A stretch of DNA of 64,000 bases from Clostridium sp. AF15-31 (GTDB lineage: Bacteria > Bacillota > Clostridia > Lachnospirales > Lachnospiraceae): the NCBI RefSeq assembly GCF_003461625.1, contig NZ_QTXL01000005.1:186001-250000 (forward strand), written 5' to 3'. The notes under the pieces were generated by a model. That model made no database searches and had not been told where the DNA came from. It saw only the letters and a program-made list of their open reading frames with translations. The position numbers and the translations under genes are program-made. This document shows positions 26,395-34,854 of this stretch, in pieces. Position 1 is the first letter of the stretch; each line of letters begins with the position of its first letter.

Positions 26395-26676
26395 TTCTTC
26401 GAACTTTCGAAATCGCTACACACATGCGCATTCCGGACTATCGTCCTTCTTGCTTATGTGTCACCCTCCCTCTACCTATAAAAATAATACGATTTCTCCG
26501 TTCTTCGAACTTTCGAAATCGCTTCACACATGCGCATTCCGGACTATCGTCCTTCATGCTTATGTGTCACCCCCCTCTACCTGTAAAAATAATACGATTT
26601 CTCCGTTCTTCGAACTTTCGAAATCGCTTCACACATGCGCATTCCGGACTATCGTCCTTCATGCTTATGTGTGTTT
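26395..26676. repeat. 105/106-bp tandem repeat, about 2.7 copies
   Basis: Units start at 26395, 26501 and 26606 and are nearly identical; the third is cut after about 70 bp. Each contains two potential hairpins. In one, ACACAT-GCAT-GGAC pairs with GTCC-ATGC-ATGTGT around a TATC loop. In the other, GATTTC encloses GTTC-ttc-GAAC and closes with GAAATC, spanning unit junctions. Frames read through the repeat are periodic artefacts. It lies between sbcD and the corA terminator. There are no unique spacers, so it is not CRISPR. Confidence 0.85.
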
Positions 26677-26739
26677 ATCCGTCAAATAAATAAGCAGCGT
26701 TGTCTGTACACAGATACGCTGCTTATTTGCTTGACGGAT
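26677..26739. terminator. long stem-loop after corA
   Basis: ATCCGTCAAATAAATAAGCA (from 26677) and its inverted partner (26717-26739) form a stem of more than 20 bp with a 17-nt loop, 6 bp after the corA stop. A T-rich run follows on the plus strand, but there is no strong U-tract on the corA strand. It probably works as a terminator or 3' end stabiliser. Confidence 0.6.
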
Positions 26740-26745
26740 TTATTT

Positions 26746-27693
26746 TTACATCTTGAACATTTTCTTTTTCTTGAGGATTAGCGCTATGATAATACAGATC
26801 AGAACGATGATGCCACATACAATGTAGAAGCCGTATGGGGTTCCTGCGAGAGGCATCCACTTACCTGATACGTTCATTCCATAGATACCGGATATGATCG
26901 TCGGGATCGCCATTACGATGGTGATAGCCGCTAAGAACTTCATGATATTGTTCAGGCGGTTATTAATAATCGTCGTCATCAATTCTCTTGTACCGCTTAT
27001 GATATCTCGATAGATTCCGGTCATCTCGATAGCCTGTTTGTTCTCGACCATAACATCATCCAGAAGCTCCTGATCCTCCGGGTACTGCTTGATGCTGCTG
27101 TATCTTGCAAGCTTATCTAACACAACTCCGTTTGCACGAAGTGAAGTTGCAAAGTATACAAGGTTGGATTCCAGTTCGTGAAGATCAATCAGATCCGCAT
27201 CCTCTGTCTCATCCTGGATTCGCTGTTCGATCAGGTTTCTTCTACGATCCATAACTCGCAGATAATACTGATAAGTCATGCAGTTTCTATATAAGATCTG
27301 GTACATGAAACGCATCCGTTTCTTTGTACTGAATTCCTTTACCTTTGACTCAATAAATGCATCCAGAACAGGTGTATCCTCCGCGCATACCGTGATCAGA
27401 ATGTCCTTTACGAGGATAATACCCAGAGGAATAGTTGTATATGCTTCGCGTTCATTTCTCATCTCAATCGACGGAATATCGACAAGGATCAGTGTATAAC
27501 CATCTTCGACCTCCACACGGGAGCTCTCCTCATCATCCAATGCGGCTCTGACATCTGCCAGATCAATCTCGAAATCTTCTGCAATCAGTTTGGTCTCATC
27601 TACTGTAGGCTTCGTCATACAAACCCACATATTGTCTTCATATTCTGTTATCTCTGACAAAACCTTATGATCTGTTCTATAGAACTTTATCAT
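26746..27693 (-). CDS. corA: CorA family divalent cation transporter
   Basis: A 315-aa protein with a large cytosolic alpha/beta domain and two C-terminal membrane segments. The selectivity motif GMN is in IISGIYGMNVSGKW between them. A basic tail KKKKMFKM ends the protein. CorA proteins are pentameric Mg2+/Co2+ channels. Length and topology are normal for the Gram-positive type. It is transcribed alone, divergently from the methyltransferase gene. Confidence 0.93.
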   Translation of the reverse strand: MIKFYRTDHKVLSEITEYEDNMWVCMTKPTVDETKLIAEDFEIDLADVRAALDDEESSRVEVEDGYTLILVDIPSIEMRNEREAYTTIPLGIILVKDILITVCAEDTPVLDAFIESKVKEFSTKKRMRFMYQILYRNCMTYQYYLRVMDRRRNLIEQRIQDETEDADLIDLHELESNLVYFATSLRANGVVLDKLARYSSIKQYPEDQELLDDVMVENKQAIEMTGIYRDIISGTRELMTTIINNRLNNIMKFLAAITIVMAIPTIISGIYGMNVSGKWMPLAGTPYGFYIVCGIIVLICIIIALILKKKKMFKM

Positions 27694-27893
27694 GCCAAAC
27701 TACCCACTTCCATATAAGGATTTCTAACCGAATTTATATTAGCACAAAAGGCCGCCATGTTCAATCTCAAACCTTATTTTTTATATTCTGTCTGCTGCAA
27801 CAAATAGAAAACTGCTCCAAAAGAAACGGTTGTTTTTCCTTTCTGAGATGTATATAATGATGGCATTGAGATTTTATGAAATGAGGTTTTTCT

Positions 27894-28667
27894 ATGGATG
27901 CCTATACAAGCTTTGCACAGGTATACGATGAGCTGATGGATAACATTCCTTATGACGAATGGATATCTTATATCACCAGCCTGCTCCATGAATACAATAT
28001 CACCGAAGGTCTGGTTGCCGAGCTTGGCTGCGGAACGGGAACAATCACGGAAGGACTTGCAGCCGCTGGCTATGATATGATCGGAATTGATGTATCTCCT
28101 GATATGTTAGAGATTGCAAATGAAAAAAAGATTGCGAATGGTTTCTCATCCATTATGTATCTCCAGCAGGATATGTGTTCCTTTGAATTATATGGAACAG
28201 TAAATGCCATCGTCTGTGTCTGCGACAGCATCAACTATCTGTCAAATACAGATCAGATCACTACCGTTTTTTCTCTTGCAAATAATTATCTGGAAGCAGG
28301 GGGTATCTTTATCTGTGATTTTAAGACCAAACACTATTTCCGGGATGTCGTTGCAGATTCAGTGATTGCTGAGGATCGGGATGATGTCAGCTTCATTTGG
28401 GATAATTATTATGATGAGGAACAGAATGTCAACGAGCTTGCACTCAGCCTGTTTCTAAAAGAAGATGGCAACCTGTACCGAAAAACGCAGGAATTCCATT
28501 ACCAGATTGGTCTGACCTGTGAGGACATGATTCGTTGTGTAGAACAGGCAGGTATGGAGCTTCTTGCCATGTATGATGCATTTACGCACACGCCAGCAAC
28601 CGATGACAGTGAACGTGTCTATGTGATAGCCAGAGAAAAACATCACGAAGGCAAATTATATATCTGA
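27894..28667 (+). CDS. class I SAM-dependent methyltransferase
   Basis: A 257-aa protein with motif I VAELGCGTGTITEGLA, acidic motif II (MIGIDVSPDMLEIA) and the post-motif aspartate QQDMCSFEL, all typical of Methyltransf_25-type enzymes. The substrate cannot be read from the sequence. It starts YTSFAQVYDELMDNIPYDEW, a beginning common to a conserved Firmicutes family often annotated only as methyltransferase. The ribosome site upstream is weak (ATGAGG). Confidence 0.88.
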   Translation: MDAYTSFAQVYDELMDNIPYDEWISYITSLLHEYNITEGLVAELGCGTGTITEGLAAAGYDMIGIDVSPDMLEIANEKKIANGFSSIMYLQQDMCSFELYGTVNAIVCVCDSINYLSNTDQITTVFSLANNYLEAGGIFICDFKTKHYFRDVVADSVIAEDRDDVSFIWDNYYDEEQNVNELALSLFLKEDGNLYRKTQEFHYQIGLTCEDMIRCVEQAGMELLAMYDAFTHTPATDDSERVYVIAREKHHEGKLYI

Positions 28668-28695
28668 TCTCCTGCCGTAGTAATTTTAGTCATCA

Positions 28696-28780
28696 ATTTA
28701 TTATTAAGCACTACTTTTATAGATACAAGTATTATTTTGTTATTAATCAGCACTTTATAAATGCAGGTATTATTTTTAAA
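28696..28780. repeat. AT-rich imperfect direct repeat in the gap before hslO
   Basis: Two imperfect copies of about 42 bp (pattern TTATTA..AGCACT..TTTATA.AT.CA.GTATTATTTT) lie head to tail between the methyltransferase gene and hslO. The shared elements are AGCACT, TTTATA and GTATTATTTT. The copy may contain regulatory sites; nothing else is evident in this 171-bp gap. Confidence 0.35.
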
Positions 28781-28838
28781 AAGGCACCTTAAAAGTGCAA
28801 TATTTTACATTATATATAGAAAGAACGAGGAATAACAT

Positions 28839-29714
28839 ATGAGTGATTATATTATCAGAGGTATGGCGGCAGATGGACAGGTTCGTTTCTTTGCCGGCAC
28901 CACAAAGAAAATTGTTGAAACAGCAAGAAGTATTCACAATACCAGTCCGGTTGCCACTGCTGCCCTCGGTCGTCTGCTGACCGCAGGTGCATTGATGGGG
29001 GCTGCATGTAAGAATGACTCCGATCTGCTGACGCTCCAGATCCAGTGCAACGGTCCGATCGGCGGACTGACAGTGACTGCTGATGCACACTGCAATGTCA
29101 AAGGCTATGTCAACAATCCGGAAGTTATCCTGCATGCAAATGATAAGGGAAAACTGGATGTCGCTAAAGCTCTTGATATGGGCGTGCTCTCCGTGATCAA
29201 GGATATCGGCTTAAAAGAGCCTTATATCGGTCAGACCCAGCTTGTTTCAGGTGAGATTGCAGAAGACCTGACATATTATTTTGCAACCTCAGAACAGATT
29301 CCAACTTCTGTAGCTTTAGGGGTTCTGATGGAGAAGAACAACACAGTAAAACAAGCCGGTGGCTTTATCATTCAGCTTATGCCATTTGCATCCGAGGAAC
29401 TGATCTCTGATCTGGAAAAACGTCTGGGTGAATTCACATCCATTACCGCTCTCCTCGACCAGGGTATGGAACCGCTTGATATCGTGAAGCAGATCTTTGA
29501 AGGCTATAATGTAGAAGTTACCGATACCATTCCTACGAAGTGGCACTGCAACTGCAGCAAGGAACGTTTCTCACAGGCTGTTATCAGTCTCGGTAAAAAG
29601 GAGATTGCAAATCTGCTCGCAGACAATAAGCCGATCGAGGTAAACTGCCAGTTCTGCAACTCCTCTTACACCTTCTCACCAGAGGAACTGGAAAATATGT
29701 TACTTGGCAAATAA
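28839..29714 (+). CDS. hslO: Hsp33 redox-regulated chaperone
   Basis: A 291-aa holdase activated by oxidation. The N-terminal domain has the family pattern (MAADGQVRFFAGTTKKIVE, AALGRLLTAGALMG). The C-terminal zinc switch is WHCNCSKERF followed by VNCQFC, that is CxC plus CxxC. ATG follows an AGGAATA-type ribosome site. It is followed by a bidirectional terminator. Confidence 0.96.
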   Translation: MSDYIIRGMAADGQVRFFAGTTKKIVETARSIHNTSPVATAALGRLLTAGALMGAACKNDSDLLTLQIQCNGPIGGLTVTADAHCNVKGYVNNPEVILHANDKGKLDVAKALDMGVLSVIKDIGLKEPYIGQTQLVSGEIAEDLTYYFATSEQIPTSVALGVLMEKNNTVKQAGGFIIQLMPFASEELISDLEKRLGEFTSITALLDQGMEPLDIVKQIFEGYNVEVTDTIPTKWHCNCSKERFSQAVISLGKKEIANLLADNKPIEVNCQFCNSSYTFSPEELENMLLGK

Positions 29715-29717
29715 AAC

Positions 29718-29791
29718 AGAAAACGCTGATCTGTTCCTATGTGAATACTACCAAAGAGTTTATTGACAATGTGAACAGATCAGCGTTTTCT
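29718..29791. terminator. bidirectional terminator between hslO and the NhaC-type gene
   Basis: A perfect 19-bp inverted repeat AGAAAACGCTGATCTGTTC (29718-29736 and 29773-29791) encloses a 36-nt loop and lies between two converging genes. A- and T-rich flanks allow termination in both directions. Confidence 0.8.
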
Positions 29792-29812
29792 ATATTCTTT
29801 GAATTGTCTCTA

Positions 29813-31120
29813 TTATTTATCACTTCTTATTATGGTAACGAGTGATGTCAGCAGCAAGAACATCGGATAAAAAAGCTTCGGCATGATCTGAAAAGCAGAA
29901 ATGGAATCACCCAGTTCTCCTACCGCGGCAATTGCAACTAACATCTGCGCACCATATGGGATCATCCCTTGAAAGATACAGGAAAAAGTATCAAGCAAAG
30001 AGGCAGTCTTCTTCGGAGAGATTCCATATTCCTGTGCCATTTCTCCAGCAATCGGATTTGCCATAACGATCGCTACCGTATTGTTTGCAGTTGCAATATC
30101 CATTGTTCCGACTAACAACCCCATTCCGAGCTGTCCGCCTTTCTTTCCGCGAAAGATCCTGTGTATCCAACTGAGAAGTGCATCGAAACCGCCATATTCC
30201 CGAATCAGTGCACATAACGCCGCTACTAATATTGCTACCATACAGGTTTCAAACATTCCGGAAACACCGGAGCCCATATTTGTCAGAAGATCAACAGGTG
30301 CAGTATGTCCCCATATCAGCATAATAAATGCTCCGGATACAATTCCCGTAAGTAATACGATAAATACATTCAGCCCTATAATTCCACCGATCAACACCAG
30401 AACATACGGTATGATCTGCACCAGATTATAAGTCTGGCTGACCTGACCCTGTATGTCGGTCTGAAATGAAAGTACAAGAATTAATATCAGCGTTATAACC
30501 GCTGCCGGAAACGCAATCCAGAAATTCTCCCGGAATTTGTCTTTCATCTCACATCCCTGTCCATTACATGCCGCAATCGTCGTATCTGAGATAAAAGAAA
30601 GATTATCCCCAAACATTGCTCCACCCATAACCGATGCAACACAAAATGCCATATCAAAGCCAGACGCTCTCGACACTGCTACAGCAATCGGTGTTAACAA
30701 TGTGATTGTTCCAACCGAAGTGCCCATAGCAACTGATACAAAGCAAGCAACAACAAACAAAACCGCTACTGAAAATCTTGCCGGGATCAGTGTCAGCATA
30801 AAATATGCTACACTCTCTGCGCTGCTTCTTCCGACTACCCCGACAAACGAACCCGCTGCCAGGAAGATCAACAGCATCGTTATAATATTCTTATCCCCAA
30901 CTCCCTGTGCCATAATCTCAAGCTTCTTATCAAATACCAATTCCCGGTTCTGGATACATGCGACCAGGATAGCTGCAAGAAATGCCACGATGATAGGCAC
31001 ATTATAAAAGCCCATCGGAATTTTCATCACATATTCAAATATAATCCCAAGTCCCAGATACAATAACAGAAATACACCGATCGGCAACAGTGCGATCGCT
31101 CTGCCCTTTTTCTCATTCAT
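29813..31120 (-). CDS. NhaC-family Na+/H+ antiporter-like transporter
   Basis: A polytopic membrane protein of about 435 aa with 11-12 hydrophobic segments. Conserved stretches are MGTSVGTITLLTPIAVAVS and GGAMFGDNLSFISDTTIAAC, the aspartate-rich signature of NhaC proteins, and later MDIATANNTVAIVMANPIAG. The ion specificity (Na+ or an organic acid such as malate/lactate) cannot be decided from sequence. The start at 31120 has GGAGAGG upstream; a GTG at 31141 is less likely. Confidence 0.88.
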   Translation of the reverse strand: MNEKKGRAIALLPIGVFLLLYLGLGIIFEYVMKIPMGFYNVPIIVAFLAAILVACIQNRELVFDKKLEIMAQGVGDKNIITMLLIFLAAGSFVGVVGRSSAESVAYFMLTLIPARFSVAVLFVVACFVSVAMGTSVGTITLLTPIAVAVSRASGFDMAFCVASVMGGAMFGDNLSFISDTTIAACNGQGCEMKDKFRENFWIAFPAAVITLILILVLSFQTDIQGQVSQTYNLVQIIPYVLVLIGGIIGLNVFIVLLTGIVSGAFIMLIWGHTAPVDLLTNMGSGVSGMFETCMVAILVAALCALIREYGGFDALLSWIHRIFRGKKGGQLGMGLLVGTMDIATANNTVAIVMANPIAGEMAQEYGISPKKTASLLDTFSCIFQGMIPYGAQMLVAIAAVGELGDSISAFQIMPKLFYPMFLLLTSLVTIIRSDK

Positions 31121-31253
31121 TTTAATACCTCTCCAAATCACTTATTTAGCAGGAACCGTTCCCGCCTGTCATACTTTCTAATAATAACATATTTTTGTAC
31201 AGTTCGGCGCATTTTACCGAATATTTTGGTATAATTTTCGGCTATCATTTCCA

Positions 31254-31282
31254 TTGAAATGCTTTTTTTCGTATGCTAGAAT
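31254..31282 (+). promoter_or_regulatory. sigma-A promoter of typA
   Basis: TTGAAA (31254-31259), a 17-bp spacer and TAGAAT (31277-31282) lie about 54 bp ahead of the typA start. Confidence 0.7.
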
Positions 31283-31335
31283 GGTAAACGTTGTATTGTA
31301 AGTAATTTTAATATCATAAAGAAAGAGTGAAAAAA

Positions 31336-33174
31336 ATGAAGATTACCAGAGATGATATCAGAAATGTTGCGATTATTGCCCATGTTGACCATGGCAAAAC
31401 AACATTAGTGGATGAACTTTTGAAACAGAGTGGTGTATTCCGTGATAATCAGGAAGTTACCGAACGTGTCATGGACTCAAATGATATTGAACGTGAACGT
31501 GGTATCACGATTCTTTCCAAGAACACTGCCGTCCGTTATGGTAAGACAAAGATCAACATTATCGACACTCCGGGACATGCTGATTTCGGCGGTGAAGTAG
31601 AACGTGTCCTGAAGATGGTAAATGGTGTTATTCTTGTTGTTGATGCTTTCGAAGGTGCCATGCCACAGACCAAATTCGTTCTGAAGAAAGCATTGGAGCT
31701 GAACCTCAGTGTTATTGTATGTGTAAACAAATGTGACCGTCCTGAAGCTCGTCCTAAAGAGGTTGTAGATGAAGTTCTTGAGCTTCTGATCGAATTGGAT
31801 GCAAATGACGATCAGCTTGACTGCCCATTTGTATTTGCATCAGCAAAGACAGGTGTTGCTTCTCTTGATCCAGATGAACCGGGTACAGATATGAAGCCAC
31901 TGTTTGATACCATCGTTGATTATATTCCTGCTCCTACCGGTGATCCGGATGCAGGTACACAGGTTCTGATCAGCACGATCGACTACAATGAATATGTAGG
32001 CCGTATCGGTGTTGGCAAGGTTGACAACGGTAAGGTCGTTGTAAATGAGCCTGTTGTTATTGTAAATGAACATGACCCTGACAGAATGTTAAAGGTTAAG
32101 ATCGGTAAGCTCTATGTTTACGAGGGTCTGAATAAAGTAGAAGTAAATGAAGCAGACATCGGATCGATCGTAGCCATCTCCGGTATTGCAGATGTTAATA
32201 TCGGTGATACGATCTGTTCTCCTGAAAATCCGGACCCAATCCCATTCCAGAAAATTTCAGAGCCAACTATTTCCATGACATTCATGGTAAATGATTCTCC
32301 TTTCGCCGGTAAAGAAGGAAAGTTTGTAACCTCCAGACATTTACGTGACAGATTGTTCCGTGAATTAAATACAGATGTCAGTCTCCGTGTAGAAGAAACA
32401 GAGACAACAGAAGCTTTCAAGGTATCCGGTCGTGGCGAACTTCACTTATCCGTCCTGATCGAGAACATGAGACGTGAAGGATATGAATTTGCAGTCAGCA
32501 AAGCCGAAGTTATCTATAAGACAGATGAACGCGGTAAGAAGCTTGAACCATTTGAGATTGCATATATCGATGTTCCGGATGAATTTACCGGAACCGTAAT
32601 TAATATGTTAAATTCCAGAAAGGGTGAGCTTCAGGGTATGGCTCCTACCGGAAACGGTACAACCAGACTGGAGTTCCTTGTACCTTCCCGTGGACTGATC
32701 GGTTTCCGTGGTGACTTCATGACCGCTACAAAGGGAAATGGTGTTATCAATACGATCTTTGATGAATATCTCCCATATAAGGGTGATATGAACTATCGTT
32801 CACAGGGTTCTCTGATCGCATACGAGACCGGTACTTCTATCACTTATGGTCTGTTCAATGCACAGGAAAGAGGTACACTGTTCATCGGACCAGGTGAACC
32901 TGTATATGCCGGAATGGTTATCGGTGAAAATGGACGTACCGATGATATCGAAGTAAATGTCTGCAAGAAGAAACAGTTGACCAACACCCGTTCTTCCGGT
33001 GCTGATGATGCATTAAAGCTGACACCTCCTAAGGTACTCAGTCTGGAGCAGGCACTTGACTTCATCGATACAGATGAGCTTCTTGAGATCACTCCTAAGA
33101 GCTTCCGTATCCGTAAGAAAATCCTTGATCCTACACTTCGTTTCCGTGCTAAGAGAGATGCCGGAAATAAATAA
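31336..33174 (+). CDS. typA: ribosome-associated GTPase TypA/BipA
   Basis: A translational GTPase of about 612 aa with all G motifs: G1 AHVDHGKTTLVDELL, G2 RERGITI, G3 DTPGHADFGGE, and G4 NKCDRPEARP. The EF-G-like domains and the BipA-specific C-terminal domain follow. BipA helps ribosome assembly and translation under stress. ATG at 31336 lies 8 nt behind GAAAGAG; a GTG 9 nt earlier is the alternative. It is monocistronic, with a good promoter and terminator. Confidence 0.97.
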   Translation: MKITRDDIRNVAIIAHVDHGKTTLVDELLKQSGVFRDNQEVTERVMDSNDIERERGITILSKNTAVRYGKTKINIIDTPGHADFGGEVERVLKMVNGVILVVDAFEGAMPQTKFVLKKALELNLSVIVCVNKCDRPEARPKEVVDEVLELLIELDANDDQLDCPFVFASAKTGVASLDPDEPGTDMKPLFDTIVDYIPAPTGDPDAGTQVLISTIDYNEYVGRIGVGKVDNGKVVVNEPVVIVNEHDPDRMLKVKIGKLYVYEGLNKVEVNEADIGSIVAISGIADVNIGDTICSPENPDPIPFQKISEPTISMTFMVNDSPFAGKEGKFVTSRHLRDRLFRELNTDVSLRVEETETTEAFKVSGRGELHLSVLIENMRREGYEFAVSKAEVIYKTDERGKKLEPFEIAYIDVPDEFTGTVINMLNSRKGELQGMAPTGNGTTRLEFLVPSRGLIGFRGDFMTATKGNGVINTIFDEYLPYKGDMNYRSQGSLIAYETGTSITYGLFNAQERGTLFIGPGEPVYAGMVIGENGRTDDIEVNVCKKKQLTNTRSSGADDALKLTPPKVLSLEQALDFIDTDELLEITPKSFRIRKKILDPTLRFRAKRDAGNK

Positions 33175-33205
33175 GCATTTATGTTATAATAATAAATATT
33201 ACAGT

Positions 33206-33245
33206 AAGACCGCAGGCAGCCTGATCGCTACCTGCGGTCTTTATT
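33206..33245 (+). terminator. typA terminator
   Basis: Stem AAGACCGCAGG / CCTGCGGTCTT with a 14-nt loop, ending in a T-rich run, 32 bp after the typA stop. Confidence 0.85.
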
Positions 33246-33256
33246 TGTAAGATAAC

Positions 33257-33292
33257 AAGAAAAGCCCTGTATTTTCATACAGAGCTTTTCTT
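33257..33292 (-). terminator. terminator of the pdxY-radical SAM unit
   Basis: AAGAAAAGC.CTGTAT and ATACAG.GCTTTTCTT pair around a TTTC loop just beyond the radical SAM stop. On the minus strand a run of T's follows the stem. Confidence 0.75.
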
Positions 33293-33302
33293 ATCAGATT
33301 TA

Positions 33303-33905
33303 TTAATCCTCCCATGGGCGGATTCTGTATTTTGCACCGATTGAATCACAGATTCTCCGGCATTCTTCCTCTTCCTCTTTTGTAATCGTGGTATCTACAG
33401 TCGTCATAACTACATTTGGTACATACTTTGTAGAACTTCTTGCAAAGTCAAGCATCGCATCAAAGGATTTATCTCCGAACTTACTTCTGACCAGTTCATG
33501 ATACCGATCTGCATTCGGCGTATTCAAGCTGATCGATACCGTGTCGATCAGGCCTTCCATCTCCGGTGTGATATCTCTGCCATTTACAAGATTTCCCAGC
33601 CCATTCGTATTCAAACGTATCGGCATATGATAAGTCTCCTTTACAAATGCCGCAACCTTCTTCAACACCTCAAAGGCTTCCGTCGGTTCTCCGAATCCAC
33701 AGAACACAACCTCATTAAACCGGCTCATATCGAATTTTGCAAATTCAGCAATCACTTCTTCTGCTGATGGTTCCCGCTCTAACCACAGACTCTTTGATTC
33801 ACCAACATGATCCATATTCTGTCTGAGACAGAATGTACATGCACATGGGCATTTATTTGTCAGATTTACATACAGATTATTATGAACTTTATATAATATC
33901 TCCAT
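33303..33905 (-). CDS. radical SAM protein, TatD-associated type
   Basis: A 200-aa radical SAM protein. The 4Fe-4S cluster motif CPCACTFC (CxxxCxxC) is near residues 19-26, followed by FCGFGEPTE, RLNTNGLGNL and VSISLNTPN, motifs of SAM binding and the barrel. The short length and the N-terminus (YKVHNNLYVNLTNKCPCACTFC) match a family often linked to tatD and annotated as TatD-associated radical SAM protein. No tatD is near here. It follows the pyridoxamine kinase gene by 15 bp, so the two are likely co-transcribed. AGGAGG precedes the ATG. The substrate is unknown. Confidence 0.85.
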   Translation of the reverse strand: MEILYKVHNNLYVNLTNKCPCACTFCLRQNMDHVGESKSLWLEREPSAEEVIAEFAKFDMSRFNEVVFCGFGEPTEAFEVLKKVAAFVKETYHMPIRLNTNGLGNLVNGRDITPEMEGLIDTVSISLNTPNADRYHELVRSKFGDKSFDAMLDFARSSTKYVPNVVMTTVDTTITKEEEEECRRICDSIGAKYRIRPWED

Positions 33906-33920
33906 ACTATTCGCCTCCTG

Positions 33921-34763
33921 TTATCTGGCAAGCTTGTACAGACATTCCTCAAAACACACTCCATCGGTCAATGGAAGCTCCATCTCAACGGAACGTTTGA
34001 TACATTCTTTAATAAATACACTTGCCTTCTTAACTGATTCTGTAAAATCTACATTATTTACGGCATCCGCCGCAAGAATCGCCGAAAAGACATCTCCGGT
34101 ACCGGAGCGCGACTCTCCGATCTTCTTCGTCTTCACAACGGTTACTTTTCCATTTTCATAGCAGAAGTTAGCAAGGAAGCTTCCCCGCCTGATTCCTGTT
34201 ATCACAACTTTTGCCTGTCTACTCTCTGACTGTGCTGCCAGCTTCTCCGCCATAGCTTTCAGTTCATCCATATGCCAGTCATCCTTATATGGTGTATCCG
34301 TCAGAACACATGCCTCTGTGGTATTTGGAGTAAGGATATCAGCAAACTGCACCAGCTTTTTCATCTGCTGGCACAGTTCGTCTGTATAGGTCGGATATGG
34401 TTTGCCATAGTCACCCATTACCGGATCCACGATCACCTTTGTCTCCGGTCTTTTAAAATCCGTAAGGAACCGTTCCACTATACTGATCTGTTCACTGGAA
34501 CCCAGGAATCCGGTACAGACACCGGAAAACTGCAGATCCAGCTTCTTCCATTCATCGATATACCTCTGCATATGATCTGTAAAATCTTCATAATAGAAGC
34601 TGTCAAACCCCGTATGATTGGAAAAAATCGACGTCGGGACCGGACAGCACTGAACCTTCATTACAGAAATGATCGGCATTGCTACTGCTATGGAACAGCG
34701 TCCAAATCCTGAGTAATCATTTATAACTGCTATCTTTTTCTGGTTATTATGCGAACCCTGCAT
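33921..34763 (-). CDS. pdxY: pyridoxamine/pyridoxal kinase
   Basis: A 280-aa ribokinase-superfamily enzyme: N-terminal IAVINDYSGFGRCSIAVAMP, VIVDPVMGDYGKPY, LTPNTTEACVLT and the anion-hole motif SGTGDVFSAILAADAV. These fit the vitamin B6 kinase group (PdxK/PdxY), which phosphorylates pyridoxal or pyridoxamine to give PLP. The salvage product is a cofactor of several enzymes here, including Alr and TrpB2. The exact substrate preference is not readable. Confidence 0.88.
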   Translation of the reverse strand: MQGSHNNQKKIAVINDYSGFGRCSIAVAMPIISVMKVQCCPVPTSIFSNHTGFDSFYYEDFTDHMQRYIDEWKKLDLQFSGVCTGFLGSSEQISIVERFLTDFKRPETKVIVDPVMGDYGKPYPTYTDELCQQMKKLVQFADILTPNTTEACVLTDTPYKDDWHMDELKAMAEKLAAQSESRQAKVVITGIRRGSFLANFCYENGKVTVVKTKKIGESRSGTGDVFSAILAADAVNNVDFTESVKKASVFIKECIKRSVEMELPLTDGVCFEECLYKLAR

Positions 34764-34854
34764 ATCTTATGCACCTTTCTAACATAAAATCTTGGGTGTA
34801 TATCAAAATAATCTTCTATCCGGTAATCTATACATAAATACCTGATTTTCTCTG

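Noticed and set aside
26395..26676. Possible CRISPR array
   Set aside because: The whole unit is repeated without unique spacers, and no cas genes are nearby.
26424..26693. Open frames through the 105-bp tandem repeat
   Set aside because: The predicted peptides only repeat with the DNA period and there is no ribosome site; they reflect the repeat.
34764..34854. Possible small gene or terminator between aspS and pdxY
   Set aside because: No start codon with a ribosome site and no stable stem were found; the 91-bp gap seems empty.
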